A stretch of 64,000 nt of DNA from contig NC_030999.1 in assembly GCF_000149955.1 (NCBI RefSeq), forward strand, positions 1,259,282 through 1,323,281. The letters run 5' to 3'. Within the stretch, counting starts at the first letter, position 1. Each line of letters opens with the position of its first letter. Both the position numbers and the translations under genes were made by a program. The DNA is from Fusarium oxysporum f. sp. lycopersici 4287. Lineage: Eukaryota; Ascomycota; Sordariomycetes; Hypocreales; Nectriaceae. Positions 30,451 to 40,991 of this stretch are shown here, piece by piece. The notes under the pieces are model-generated. The model saw nothing but the letters and a program-made list of their open reading frames with translations, was not told where the DNA came from and made no database searches.

Positions 30451-32073
30451 ATGTCTCAATCAAATAAAGAGGCAAATACCATTCTTGCGCTTCAGGCCTA
30501 TCAAAACAACCTAGAATTGGGTCCTCATCGCGCAGCTGAGATATACCAGGCCTCCTATGGTTCACTCTGGCGCCGAACCCATGGCATTTCTTCTCGATAT
30601 GTGTCGCTCTGGATGTGCTTAAAAATGGAGTGAAGGTCGGGTCATTCATAATGAGCAGCAGTAGTGAGTTGATTGGTTCTGTCTTCTGTGTGGGGTATTC
30701 TATCCCACAGGTTTTACTTTAAATCACCCAGTTTGATTACTAAGGGCTGTTGTTCCTGAGGATCATTGAGACCTTGCCCGGCCTGCGACAATATGACACT
30801 ACACCTAAGTCACGGAAACTATCTGATCTAGAGGAACAAGCTATTATTCGATTTATCCTCGACCTAGATTCGCGAGGATTTCCCCCGCGACTGCCTGGTA
30901 TTGAAGAAATGGCCAACCGATTGCTTGCCGATCGCGACGCATCACCTGTCGGCAAGCGCTGGGCCTCTAACTTTGTCAAGCGACATAAAGAGCTCAAGAC
31001 ATGTTTTCATCGGAGATATGACTACCAGAGGGCCAAATGTGAGGATCTGACCGTTATTCGCAATTGGTTCAGGCTTATACAGAACGTAATTGCAAAGTAC
31101 GGCATCCGATCAGATGATATCTGGAACTTTGATGAGACCGGCTTTATGATGGGCATGATATCAAGCGCTATAGTTATTACTGGCTCGGAAAGGCGTGGAC
31201 GGCCAAAATCAGTCCAGCCTGGAAACCGGGAATGGGTTACAGCAATCCAAGCGATCAATGCGGAAGGCCGGGCAATCGATCCATTTATCGTGGTTGCAGG
31301 CCAATATCACCTTGCCAATTGGTACCAAGAAAGCAACCTCCCGGCCACTTGGGCCATTGCTACGACCCAAAATGGCTGGACGGATAATAAGACGGGTCTT
31401 GAGTGGCTAAAGCACTTTGATCAATGTACAACTAACCGATCAGTTGGTGGCTATCGTCTTCTAATCCTTGATGGCCACGAAAGCCACCATTCGACCGACT
31501 TTGAGGTATATTGTGAGGAGAACAATATAATTACACTCTGTATGCCACCTCATTCTTCCCATCTGCTTCAGCCCCTTGATGTCGGGTGCTTTGGGCCGCT
31601 AAAAAAGGCATATGGTCGAGAAATAGACCGTCTAATCAGAAGGTCTATCACCTATATTTCCAAGACCGAATTCTTTCCAGCCTTTTACAACGCTTTTCAA
31701 GCTGCTATAACTAAGGAAAATATCAAGGGAGGTTTTAGAGGAGCTGGACTAGTTCCTTTTGATCCGGAATATGTGATCTCCAAGCTTGATGTGCAGCTAC
31801 GGACTCCAACGCCTGCCAAGGAGGTTACTAACCCCTCAACCCCTTGGGTACCTAAGACCCCACAGACTGTGCTTGAGGCTAGATCTTAGTCTGAATATCT
31901 TCAGAGACGAATTAGAAGACATAAAAGCAGCTCCCCAGAGTCAATTCTAGGAGCTTTAACGTCTCTTGCAAAGGGAACAACAGTTCGGCGCTGTGGAACT
32001 TGCGGCAAGACCGGGCATAATGCAAGGACCTGCCAGGAGGGTATTGAGGCCTCTGGTAATGAGTACAGTAAGT
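30451..32073 (+). pseudogene. Pogo/Fot-like DDE_1 transposase, disrupted
   Basis: N-terminal part 30451-30600 (AAEIYQ helix-turn-helix region), interrupted by a 189-bp solo LTR, then resumed from 30796 with SRKLSDLEEQ through the CENP-B part (VGKRWASNFVKR) and a complete DDE core: NFDETGF, LILDGHESHH, LLQPLDVGCF. A TAG at 31887-31889 stands where the 2521 copy has CAG, a RIP-type change. Beyond it the frame continues but lacks about 60 residues before the CGTCGKTGHNARTC knuckle. It therefore has three separate lesions. Confidence 0.88.
30602..30790. repeat. Solo LTR (189 bp) of a second retrotransposon family, TSD ATATG
   Basis: Begins TGTCGC and ends GCGACA, a perfect 6-bp inverted terminus of TG...CA type, flanked by ATATG at 30597-30601 and 30791-30795. 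Removing it and one ATATG restores the transposase frame (SSRYDTTPKSRK), which proves the insertion. No other copy was seen in the window. Confidence 0.85.
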
Positions 32074-32175
32074 TTCAGGTTCAGTTTCCCTCCCCATATA
32101 AATAACAGTACTATTTTTGCAGGAGGGAAGAATAATTAAAGATAAAACTTAGGAAACTAAACCTGAAATGCACTG
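32066..32175. mobile_element. 110-bp MITE nested in the pogo element
   Basis: CAGTAAGTTTCAGGTTCAGT at the left, inverse of CAGTGCATTTCAGGTTTAGT at the right, TA on both sides. The reverse complement is identical to 37742-37851 over all 110 bases. Contains a central TATAAATAACAGTACTATTT. Confidence 0.88.
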
Positions 32176-32395
32176 TATGGTAATTAAATTTAATTAAATA
32201 GATTGTCTGTTGTATTTCTATCGTAATATTTATTTAGAAGGTTCAGATATTTGGTCCACTCGCTTGTCTGGTCCACTCGCTTATCATGTACGTTAAAGTA
32301 ACTTTATTAATTGTCAAATGTGACGGCCTCAGGGTGTGACCTTTTTGTTAGTCCTCGGTGAAGCTAAGCCAGATTGGGAAGGCATGAAAAAGATA

Positions 32396-32619
32396 CAGTG
32401 GAAGGGGGGGGAAATAAGTTTGAATCCAAACTCAAGTATGTATACATTCACTGACTAACTGAGGTAAGACCAGTTTCCTACGTAGCAATACCCCAATCCG
32501 GAGAGCCTCTTGCTTGATACAGCTTAGCACTTACTTTATCAAGCTAAAGCGCTGTATACGGGAGCTCGATCACAACAGCTGGTTCTTCAGCTTGGATTCA
32601 AACTTATTGCATCTCACTG
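32396..32619. mobile_element. mimp: mimp, subclass a (224 bp), diverged
   Basis: The left TIR is altered by a G-run (CAGTGGAAGGGGGGG) and the right TIR has one substitution, with TA flanks. The interior is the inverse orientation of 1373-1586. Confidence 0.8.
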
Positions 32620-32825
32620 TAGTGTCACTCAGAAACCAGCTCTACCGTCACTAATTTTGATACAAACCAAACAAACAAGCTTTTTAAACTCTCATGAACG
32701 TAAGCATTGCCAAGCACGGCTCAAAGCTCAGTCTGGGCCTGTAGGTGTGTCGTAGCTGTGATTTGATTGGTTGACCTTGTCGGTTCCGCTCTTGGTTTCG
32801 GTTTCGGTACCGGTTTTTGGTTGTA

Positions 32826-32905
32826 CAGTGGGATGCAATAAGTTTGAATACCTTTTGAAGTACTAATACCTCCTGTCTACTCTGTACTCTGTACAGTAAC
32901 AGTAT
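32826..32905. mobile_element. mimp: Truncated mimp, subclass b
   Basis: Intact left end CAGTGGGATGCAATAAGTTT and about 50 bases of subclass b interior, then unrelated sequence. Confidence 0.7.
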
Positions 32906-33703
32906 TGTATGTCTACCCTCTACGCCCGCTGTAAACAAGACTCATGCATACACACCTATATCTGCCTATGCAGTACGCACAGACACATCCCCTGCTCCTC
33001 TCGGAGGGCTTTCTAGCCAAACATCGGAGGAACTTTAGACCATACTTGCGATGACGAGATGAAATTTCGCTGACAAAACTTCGCTGACAAAACTTCGCTG
33101 ACGTAATCTCCTGAAAGTAGCCTGAATAGCAGAGATTGTAGACGTGGTCGTCACACCATACGTACGTATTGTAACACTAATTTTGTGTAAGAGTGCGCAA
33201 GGCAACGTCTATTATTTCCTTTTGCATCATGGTCCTACCCAAACGTGCTGTAAATACGTTCACCCACCCTAGTATATCATGTGTAGTAGCAAGTGAAGTC
33301 TAAGATCCTTGTTAAAGTATAAAGAGCTTACACTAAGTGTAATGCTGACAGTCGAGGACGAATGGTGCACGAGCGAAGAGACCTTGTACGGAAGCCCCGA
33401 AGGGATTAAAGTGTTATTGATGGGGTCTCAGGCAGGTTAGCTAACTACCAGCCGGAGACTCACTCGGCTTTCACTAAACCTAACGCCCCTAAATAGACGT
33501 AACTGTTGCTCTCTTTCCCCTTGACTTGAACAGGCCAATCTAAGACACCTTACTGTTACAACATAAAGGCTCCGCTTATTTAGAATTCCTTGTATTGCAG
33601 TTTTAAACTTTAAAACCCCACAATTAGCATTTGCTTTGATTCCTTTTCTCCCACAATTAAACACCACATTGATTGTGAAAACAGACCCTGGGGCCGCAAA
33701 GTA
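32906..33703. other. Intergenic; short tandem repeat at about 33062-33106
   Basis: Three copies of TTCGCTGACAAAAC or near variants in a row. No gene recognised in the remainder. Confidence 0.4.
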
Positions 33704-33740
33704 ACGCCGTAATACGGGGAAACGGGCCACCCCAAGAATC

Positions 33741-34134
33741 NNNNNNNNNNNNNNNNNNNNNNNNNNNNNNNNNNNNNNNNNNNNNNNNNNNNNNNNNNNN
33801 NNNNNNNNNNNNNNNNNNNNNNNNNNNNNNNNNNNNNNNNNNNNNNNNNNNNNNNNNNNNNNNNNNNNNNNNNNNNNNNNNNNNNNNNNNNNNNNNNNNN
33901 NNNNNNNNNNNNNNNNNNNNNNNNNNNNNNNNNNNNNNNNNNNNNNNNNNNNNNNNNNNNNNNNNNNNNNNNNNNNNNNNNNNNNNNNNNNNNNNNNNNN
34001 NNNNNNNNNNNNNNNNNNNNNNNNNNNNNNNNNNNNNNNNNNNNNNNNNNNNNNNNNNNNNNNNNNNNNNNNNNNNNNNNNNNNNNNNNNNNNNNNNNNN
34101 NNNNNNNNNNNNNNNNNNNNNNNNNNNNNNNNNN
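33741..34134. other. Assembly gap 3 (394 N)
   Basis: Run of N inside the pogo-like element. Confidence 1.
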
Positions 34135-35573
34135 CATGAACCTGAACAAAAGCTCTCAGCTGTTCAGGAAAGAAGATTACGAGACTGGATTATGGTCCAA
34201 GCTGACCTAGGGTGCCCTGTTTCGCACCAACAGGTCCCGACACTTTGCAAACCAGATCGCAATACGCAACGGCTTCCCAGAAGGCGTCGGAAAACGCTGG
34301 TTACTGTCATATTATGGACAGGAACAAAGAAGTGAAGACTTTACCGGGCAAGAGTATGGATTCTGACCGTTATAACGGAGCTTCTACTGAACTTATCAAG
34401 GCCTTCTTCATGTTATTGTCGATGCCGGCAGTTCGAATAGTCAAGCAGAAGAACAGATACAACGTCGACGAAGTTGGAATGATGGAAGGGATAGGACTGA
34501 ACGGTTTATTCCTTGGTTGCAAGGACAAGAAGTCAGTACTTATTCGTCAGCCTGGTTCAAGGTCTTGGATCACAATTCTCGAGTGTATCTCGGCAACGGG
34601 GAAAGTCCTGAGACCTTTGGTGATCTTCAAAGGGAAAACGGTCCAACAACAACATTTTCCTGAGAAATTGGACTTCCTGGAAGACTGGGAATTCACCTGC
34701 AGTGAGAAGGGCTGGACAAATAATCATATTGCGTTGATTTGGCTGAAAACGGTGTTTATTCCGTCGACAAAGCCCGAGAATCCAAAAGAACCGCGTCTTC
34801 TAATTCTCGATGGTCACGGAAGTCATATGACTGAAGACTTCTTGTTTGAGTGTTATAATAATAACATATTCGTGCTTTTCCTTCCAGCACATGCTTCTCA
34901 TGTCCTACAGCCGCTGGATGTTGCAGTCTTTGGACCGTTGAAGAGGGCATATCGAAAATTCCTCTCAGATCTTGCTTCTGTCGCAGATTCCAGTCATATC
35001 GGCAAGATCACCTTCCTATACACTTACGACAAAGCTCGGAAAGAAGCTATCACGAAGTTGAACGCCCTAGCCGGCTGGAAAGCAACCGGACTGTGGCCAG
35101 TTAATCTGGCGAAGGTCCTGATGAACCCGATGGTCACTCAGCCTCCTAAGACACCAGCTCCCGTTGTTACAGCTATTTCCCCGGCCAAAGGAAAGAATTC
35201 CCGTCTTCTTATGACGCCCCGATCATCTGTACAGCTTCGTCGGGCCCTCCAGGCTGTCCCAGGCGTTGTCTCTGAAGACCCTGCTGTCAGGCTGCTTTTC
35301 CGTAAGATTGGCAGTCAATTAGACAGTCATAACTTTGAGATTGAACGCCAAAGAAGAGAAATCACGATAATGCAATTAGAAAAGGAGGAATATCTGCCGA
35401 AAAAGAGGAAGAAAGTCATATATAATGGAAATGCCGAGTTCGCAAAGGTTCCAGCGATTTTAAAAGCTCGTGAACAGATGCGAAAAGTATTACAGCCACA
35501 AAGAACATCATATCGCATTAAAAAATTAAAACTCGAGGATCTTTGTACTCAGTTCCATCTGAATATTCACTGA
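34135..35573 (+). pseudogene. Pogo-like DDE_1 transposase, 5' part in gap, frameshifts in the DNA-binding domain
   Basis: From the gap edge a frame gives a CENP-B-type helix-turn-helix region (RRLRDWIM...GCPVSHQQV), then the reading must change frame to RHFANQIAIRNGFPEGVGKRW, which soon hits a stop. The long frame to 35573 holds the catalytic core: VDEVGMMEG (first Asp; F of the usual DETG is Val here), LILDGHGSHMTEDF and HVLQPLDVAVFGPLK, then a basic coiled tail. The DDE core is intact over about 380 residues, but the N-terminus is broken or the frames are joined by an unseen intron. Confidence 0.75.
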
Positions 35574-35726
35574 TAGATATTTTATTTAATATAAAAAATG
35601 TGGTGGTATGTTTTTAATTGAGTTACAATCGCGATCTCATTTTTGGTGTTTTGCTACGGGTGGCCGGTTTCTGGGGGTGGCCGGTTTCTGGGGGTGGCCG
35701 GTTTCCCCGTATCCGACGTTATGTCA

Positions 35727-36539
35727 CTACTTTCTCTCCCGCTGGCAGCCTGCTACCTGACCCTCAAACTCCCTGTTCCCCAAATGTTTATCGATCTCAC
35801 AATACCCACAGTAACAGATCTCGTCTTCATTACTTGTTAATTCGTCATGTTCATTGTCTTGTAGAGTCACCCAGGTCCTCCCAAAAAATTGCCCACCTAG
35901 ATCATCCGACCAATTTGATGATCCGTAGAGTTCAAGATCTTCGTACGGGCGCCAAGAGGAACTGTTATGAGTTGTCAATTCTTGAAGTCGTGCGTGTTCG
36001 CTCGTCTCAAGCACCTCAAGTGCACCGTCAAGAAAATCGCAGTCCACGAGGGTATCCGAATCTGCACGTCGATGTGGAGGAGAACTTGTTACGGTGTCGA
36101 TGAGAGTTGAGGAGTCGAGGGGCTGTACAACCAATGCAGTGATGTCTGCTTCCTCAAACATCCAATTACCCACGTTATCCTCAGATGGATGATTATAGGT
36201 TCTTTGTGATGAATCGAAGCCACATGCCGCAACGAAATTGGCACACACGCTGCACTCAATTCTATCACTCCTGACTGCTGGAGTGTCATCACATGTGGCG
36301 TGATCTTGCCCGGCACCGGTGATCAGCTGGCGTGTGAGCGGACCACATGTGGAGTCAATATGTGAGGGATAGACGTCAAAACAATCCAAATCACAATAGA
36401 GTGGATGGTTCAGTTTCGACAGCCTTGACCCAGCCTGGCAATTATCGCATTGATGCGGTCGAAGGAACAGGCAGTTTGGAGACCTATATATGACGTCTGG
36501 CTGGATAGAAGCAAGCTCGACTGTTGGGTTAAGCCCCAT
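35727..36539 (-). CDS. Hypothetical protein with CxxC pairs
   Basis: 270 codons from an ATG at 36539. Not recognised. It has several paired cysteines (CDNCQ, YCDLDC, CSVC, CYCGYC), which could bind zinc, and an acidic C-terminal half. The stop lies only 8 bases from the TA target of the pogo-like element, so the present C-terminus may be created by that insertion and the gene may be truncated. No signal peptide. Expression unknown. Confidence 0.45.
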   Translation of the reverse strand: MGLNPTVELASIQPDVIYRSPNCLFLRPHQCDNCQAGSRLSKLNHPLYCDLDCFDVYPSHIDSTCGPLTRQLITGAGQDHATCDDTPAVRSDRIECSVCANFVAACGFDSSQRTYNHPSEDNVGNWMFEEADITALVVQPLDSSTLIDTVTSSPPHRRADSDTLVDCDFLDGALEVLETSEHARLQELTTHNSSSWRPYEDLELYGSSNWSDDLGGQFFGRTWVTLQDNEHDELTSNEDEICYCGYCEIDKHLGNREFEGQVAGCQRERK

Positions 36540-36874
36540 ATTTGCGATGGTCTTTATATGCGTAGTGTCGCAGGCAACAATATGTTTTTCAAGGTAAAGA
36601 TACTGGAAGATAGCAGGACGCAGCTCAGTATCCTAAGGTCGTGGTCCTTAAGTATTTCAAGCCCCAGCCAACATACCGTAAGGAGACTGTATCTTTATTT
36701 GAACGGCGGGCTAAACCCCTCCTTTGCCTGCTTAAAAATTCACAAAGGAGGATACAAATGAGTGAATCTAACAAGAAAGCGAAATGTGGATTTGGAAGCA
36801 GATGTGTTATTTGCCGCCGTTGGGGGCGCGCGAGATCTCGTTTTTGGCAACTTAAACAAGTGGGTTTAGGAGCT
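36540..36874. other. Intergenic, nothing recognised
   Basis: Only short frames without recognisable content. Confidence 0.35.
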
Positions 36875-37228
36875 GCGGGCCAATTCGTGCTCCACTGACA
36901 AAAGTTCAGAGGTTCAGGGTCCAGGTGTAGAATGAGGTTTTGTGGCACATCGGACCTGTCTGTTGTCGCTCAGAACGCGACCTTTTAGGAAGCGAACAGC
37001 CCCACTGTTAACCACGGGGTCCGCCTCTTACTTTGTGCTCCATTGTTTAAGGTTTGTCGGTGTTAGAACCCGAGTTGATTTGCCTGACCCCTTCGATCCA
37101 CCCTCTCGGAAGCGGCAATCCATCTCACCCATAGCCGCTTACAGCACTTTGACAAAAGCGACGAGGACCCCTGGAAAGATGCCCGGAAAGAACCGTCTCA
37201 ATATACCACAGTATAGTTGCTTCTCTTT
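36875..37228. repeat. Dispersed repeat, also at 60105-60447
   Basis: From GCTCCACT to TTCTCTTTGA the two copies agree at roughly nine of ten positions by eye, differing largely by transitions and small indels. A 100-codon plus-strand frame is partly conserved but looks incidental. Identity unknown; it could be part of an LTR or a SINE-like element. Confidence 0.6.
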
Positions 37229-37238
37229 GACCAGCAGT

Positions 37239-37388
37239 TGTTGAACAGGTGCTGGGGTCTCACGTGCAAGCAGGGATACTTTAAGATTACAACCGAAATG
37301 GTAAAACCTCCAAGGGGCAGAATTAAACAGAACACAACATGAATATACCAATCTGGATCAATGGACCGAATACACGTAATGTCTAACA
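37239..37388 (+). repeat. Solo LTR of the Copia family, TSD GCAGT
   Basis: 150-bp version of the LTR at 785-936 with several substitutions, flanked by perfect duplications GCAGT at 37234-37238 and 37389-37393. The right flank (37390-37450) resembles the U5-like part of the sequence at 19045-19110. Confidence 0.92.
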
Positions 37389-37741
37389 GCAGTCGCTAAC
37401 GACTCTAGCTTACTGACTATTGATAAAACTGCTTTACAGTAATAAGCCTTACCCGCATTATCTATCTTTCACTTAGGAACTCTAATCGTCATACTTTACC
37501 TTTGCTTTAGACTTTCCATACCTCGCATTGAGCTTCAGAGGTATCCTGGGCACCTGGTTATATTAGCAAGACGAGGAATATCGGCAAAACCTGCAACTAA
37601 GTTAAGCTATGAGCAAGTATTCATGTTTTCGGCTGCATTAGAGCTGCAAATAACATGTCTTATACACAGTTCAAATACTTTACTATAATGCCTCTGTAGT
37701 TGCCTATAACAAACTTCAAGCTTAACGACTTGTAACAGGTA

Positions 37742-37851
37742 CAGTGCATTTCAGGTTTAGTTTCCTAAGTTTTATCTTTAATTATTCTTCCCTCCTGCAA
37801 AAATAGTACTGTTATTTATATGGGGAGGGAAACTGAACCTGAAACTTACTG
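37742..37851. mobile_element. 110-bp MITE
   Basis: Inverse orientation of 32066-32175 and identical to it across the whole length. TA at both sides. Confidence 0.88.
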
Positions 37852-39299
37852 TAGTGTTTCCTAAAGAATAACGGAGTTGATATGACGCGTGTGTTGGATT
37901 GTAAGTCGTGATACTAAGCTGTGTGGCGTGCTTGATCTCGAAATAAACATATGATACCTTCAAAGCCTTAATGATTATAGAGTTTAAATACGACGAGTTC
38001 TCAAAAGTCTGAGGATGTTCTGGCCACCCATATAGATCCATGTAGAATGCATGAGATATCAATTCCTTCTCTGGGTTTTCGGTGACTTCTATCTTAATGA
38101 TTTAGGATTGTCTCAGAGCCTTTAAGGCTTAGATTTAAGTCTTAAACGTTAAAGTTTGGCTTGAATTCATCAAGTTTCTGCCTAATCTTATTGGCCTTCC
38201 TTATTTCGTGTTCCGTATTCTAGTCTCATTCCTGGCTAACCAATAATGGGGTTAACTCTAAAGGTTAAACGCTATTGCCCCTGAACCCTGACCAACGCTA
38301 GAAGGAAGGTGATGAAATGTCGGACCGAGAGTTCGGGAACCTCCTTACTTCGAAGGTTTCAAGTTCGTTGCACAAATGAGCTAAGCAAAAGCTGTACGAA
38401 TCAAAGCACAAGCATTTAATGCTGACGACCGAGCATGACAAGGGCGGGCCGAGCTTATTGTCAGCACAAGCACTGCGGTCAGACATTGCAAATTAGAGAC
38501 ACAAAAGTCATCTGCATTCAGAATACGGGGTCGCACAGCAGAAGAGGCCACTCAATTTGTCTCAGCATACTGCTGTGATCGGCAACTTGAGAAGAGCCCG
38601 AGGTGACACGGCACCCGAAATGTTTGTTTGCTCTGCCTAGGCCTCGCGTCAGGGCCTTTACTCCTGTCCACGCTCACGACATTGATCGTTTAGCTAGCTA
38701 ACATGTTTCACAATATTCCGATTGGTTGAATTACGTAGGCGACAGCGTGGGTAGTGGGATTATACGTGGGATAATAACGCCTTGGCACGGTGATTAATTC
38801 TGCCAATTCATCTTAAACAAGAACAAGTCCCACGATTATTAAGCTTCCACTGAAGATTAATAAGAAAACAACATGCATATGTAAGTCTAATTCCTCAAAG
38901 GAAATATGATAAACTTTAAACCATGTGGTTTCATTTTCATTCTCCAAAGTTTGTATTAAGCTACCACCTTCTCAGTATGGACAGCCTCACGTAAACCAAT
39001 GGCGCAATTGTGATCTACTATCCCTGCCGGCAGTTGGTGCGTGTGATTGATTGGCATTGCCGCTTCTCAGAGTCTCTAGCACACAAGCTTTCTCCGTCTC
39101 CACAGTCACTCACGGACGAGACAACGAATTTCAGTATTGTCACCGCCTATCACTATCTGAGAATCAATCAAGAGGGGGCAGTGACGTTGATAGGGATTGC
39201 CCTGCTTAGTGGAGGCGAAAAAGGCTGGTATCCTTGTGATTCATGGTATTACTGCAGTTGTAAACCCTGACCATGCCTTTTTGCCCCATGCTCATCCTA
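37852..39299. other. Intergenic; one cysteine-bearing small frame
   Basis: A plus-strand frame ending at 39270 finishes with GWYPCDSWYYCSCKP and might be the last exon of a small cysteine-rich gene, but no start or leader was found. Otherwise nothing recognised. Confidence 0.3.
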
Positions 39300-40512
39300 C
39301 AGTGGGATGCAATACGTTTGAATACCGGGCGTGTATCTTCTTTTGCCACTAGCCTTTCGAGCCAGCTTCCAAGTGAATATCAGTTGTTGCATGGCTAATA
39401 AGCATAGGGTGATTGGCTAGACCGAGCTTCTTCCTTAACGTCGGATGGGGGGAAACCGGCCACCCCCGGAAACCGGCCACCTTACACTAACAGATAATAA
39501 AAATAAAGGATTTAATAGCTTCCTCTATATAGCTTTAAATAAGAATTATAGATAATTTTTATATACTACTAATATAATACTATATAAAAGTAATTTTATT
39601 TTTTATATATAATATATAGTTATTATATAATATAAGTTTAAATAGAGTTTAAAAGTTAAGAGATAAGAAATGTTTTAAATTAAATATTAAATCTAATAAA
39701 AATAATATAAGCTTAAAAAGATAAGATCTGAGCTTTTTATTACTTATATTAAGTATAGAAAAATACTATAAAATTATATAATTTCTTTAAATAATAATAA
39801 TAAACTTTTAAAATAAATCTTAAGAAAATTTATATAAAAATATAAATTATTTTAAAATTTAATTATAAATTAAATAAAATAGCTATTTAAATACTTTAAC
39901 TTATATAAACTGGCTTATAAGCTAAAGTAATATAATATATTTTAATATTTATTTTATTAAGCTATTTTAATACTTATAATAATAAGTAAGTTTATTATTA
40001 ATAATAAAACTTAAATTATTAAATATATATTAAATATTAAGTAATATATATTATATATTCTCTTAATAAAAAGCTTTAAACTCTTAGTAATTTTAATTTT
40101 AAAACTAGAATTTTATAACTATTTTAATAGACTTTATATAAAGGTTTTAAATTAGTTAAGGTTTTCTTAGTAAATACTAGTAATTCCTTAACATTTTTTA
40201 CCTTATATATTAAAATAGCTATATTTTCCTATATAAGCTTAATATAATTATATAGTATTTTTTTTATATTATATAAGCTATTTAACTATATAAATAAAAC
40301 TAGAAAAAAATTATATTAGTAATCTATAATATCTTATTAATATTTAAAAATGTTATATTTTCTTAGCTTATAGTAGAGGAAAAGTGGCCGGTTTCTGGGG
40401 GTGGCCGGTTTCCGGGTGACCGACGTTAGATCAGAAGCAGGCTGAGCTCCAAATAGGCTAGACAGGGGGTATCAGTACTTCAAAAGGTATTCAAACTTAT
40501 TGCATCCCACTG
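39300..40512. mobile_element. mimp: mimp, subclass b, split by a pogo-type insertion
   Basis: Left half 39300-39437 and right half 40427-40512 join to a typical mimp with subclass b interior, as in 4631-4852. The interruption is the element 39438-40426. The right TIR ends 479 bases before the ATG of the transcription factor gene. Confidence 0.88.
39438..40426. mobile_element. AT-rich non-autonomous partner of the second pogo-like family (989 bp)
   Basis: ACGTCGG at the left and CCGACGT at the right, TA duplicated. Each end has two tandem GGTGGCCGGTTTC-type sites as in the element at 33704-35719. The 0.9-kb interior is nearly pure A+T without a frame. Confidence 0.88.
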
Positions 40513-40991
40513 CAGGGAAGTGTTAAAGGCAGCAGGATATTCATACATCAATCATAATATTGCAACCAGACTTGTAAATCGTATGATAGAGTCTCTAGCC
40601 TTGTAGGCTTGGTACGTACAGTACAGTCCCGTTTTGGGTGATGTGTGATGTCAGGCGCAGACTGTTCCCAGCTTCAGCGCGGGGAGCCACCGACTACATA
40701 CGTACCTGTTGCTTGCTTCTCCATAAACTTCCCGGACGGCTTCAGGTCACCTCAACCTCAACCTCAACGCTCTTGCGCTGCAACTTTTTAAACTGCACAA
40801 CAGCTGTACCAGCCAACGTCTTATGAAGGCTTTGTTTTGCCCTGTCGGACTGCATTCGCAGCCACCAAACCCCTGTCTAACTCAGTCGCTTCGCTCCACC
40901 ATCATCACCACAAGGGTCCGGTATATTTGTTTTCCATCGCCAGATTCTCGGCCTCGGGTGGCCACGTCGTAACTCTGTCTCTGGCAGAGCC

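Larger units (their letters stand above)
30370..32293 (+). mobile_element. Pogo/Fot-like transposon with GAC signature, carrying two later insertions
   Basis: The right TIR has two tandem AAGCGAGTGGACCA sites and ends ACGT before TA at 32294. The left TIR keeps only one of the two sites and has a substitution in its outer bases. It contains a solo LTR at 30602-30790 and a MITE at 32066-32175. Closest relative in the window: the element at 2423-4282. Confidence 0.85.
33704..35719 (+). mobile_element. Second pogo-like family with GGTGGCCGGTTTC ends, containing gap 3
   Basis: TA at 33702-33703 and 35720-35721. Left end ACGCCGTAATACGGGGAAAC, right end the inverse of ACGTCGGATACGGGGAAACC. The right end carries three tandem GGTGGCCGGTTTC sites. 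The non-autonomous element at 39438-40426 has matching ends. 394 N at 33741-34134 hide the 5' part. Confidence 0.85.

Noticed and set aside
36942..37244. 100-codon frame in the dispersed repeat considered as a conserved gene
   Set aside because: In the second copy (60160 on) the frame is lost after about 60 codons by an indel, with no coding-type substitution pattern.
39490..40380. AT-rich block considered as centromeric or origin-like DNA
   Set aside because: It is bounded by matching pogo-type TIRs with TA duplication, so a non-autonomous transposon explains it.
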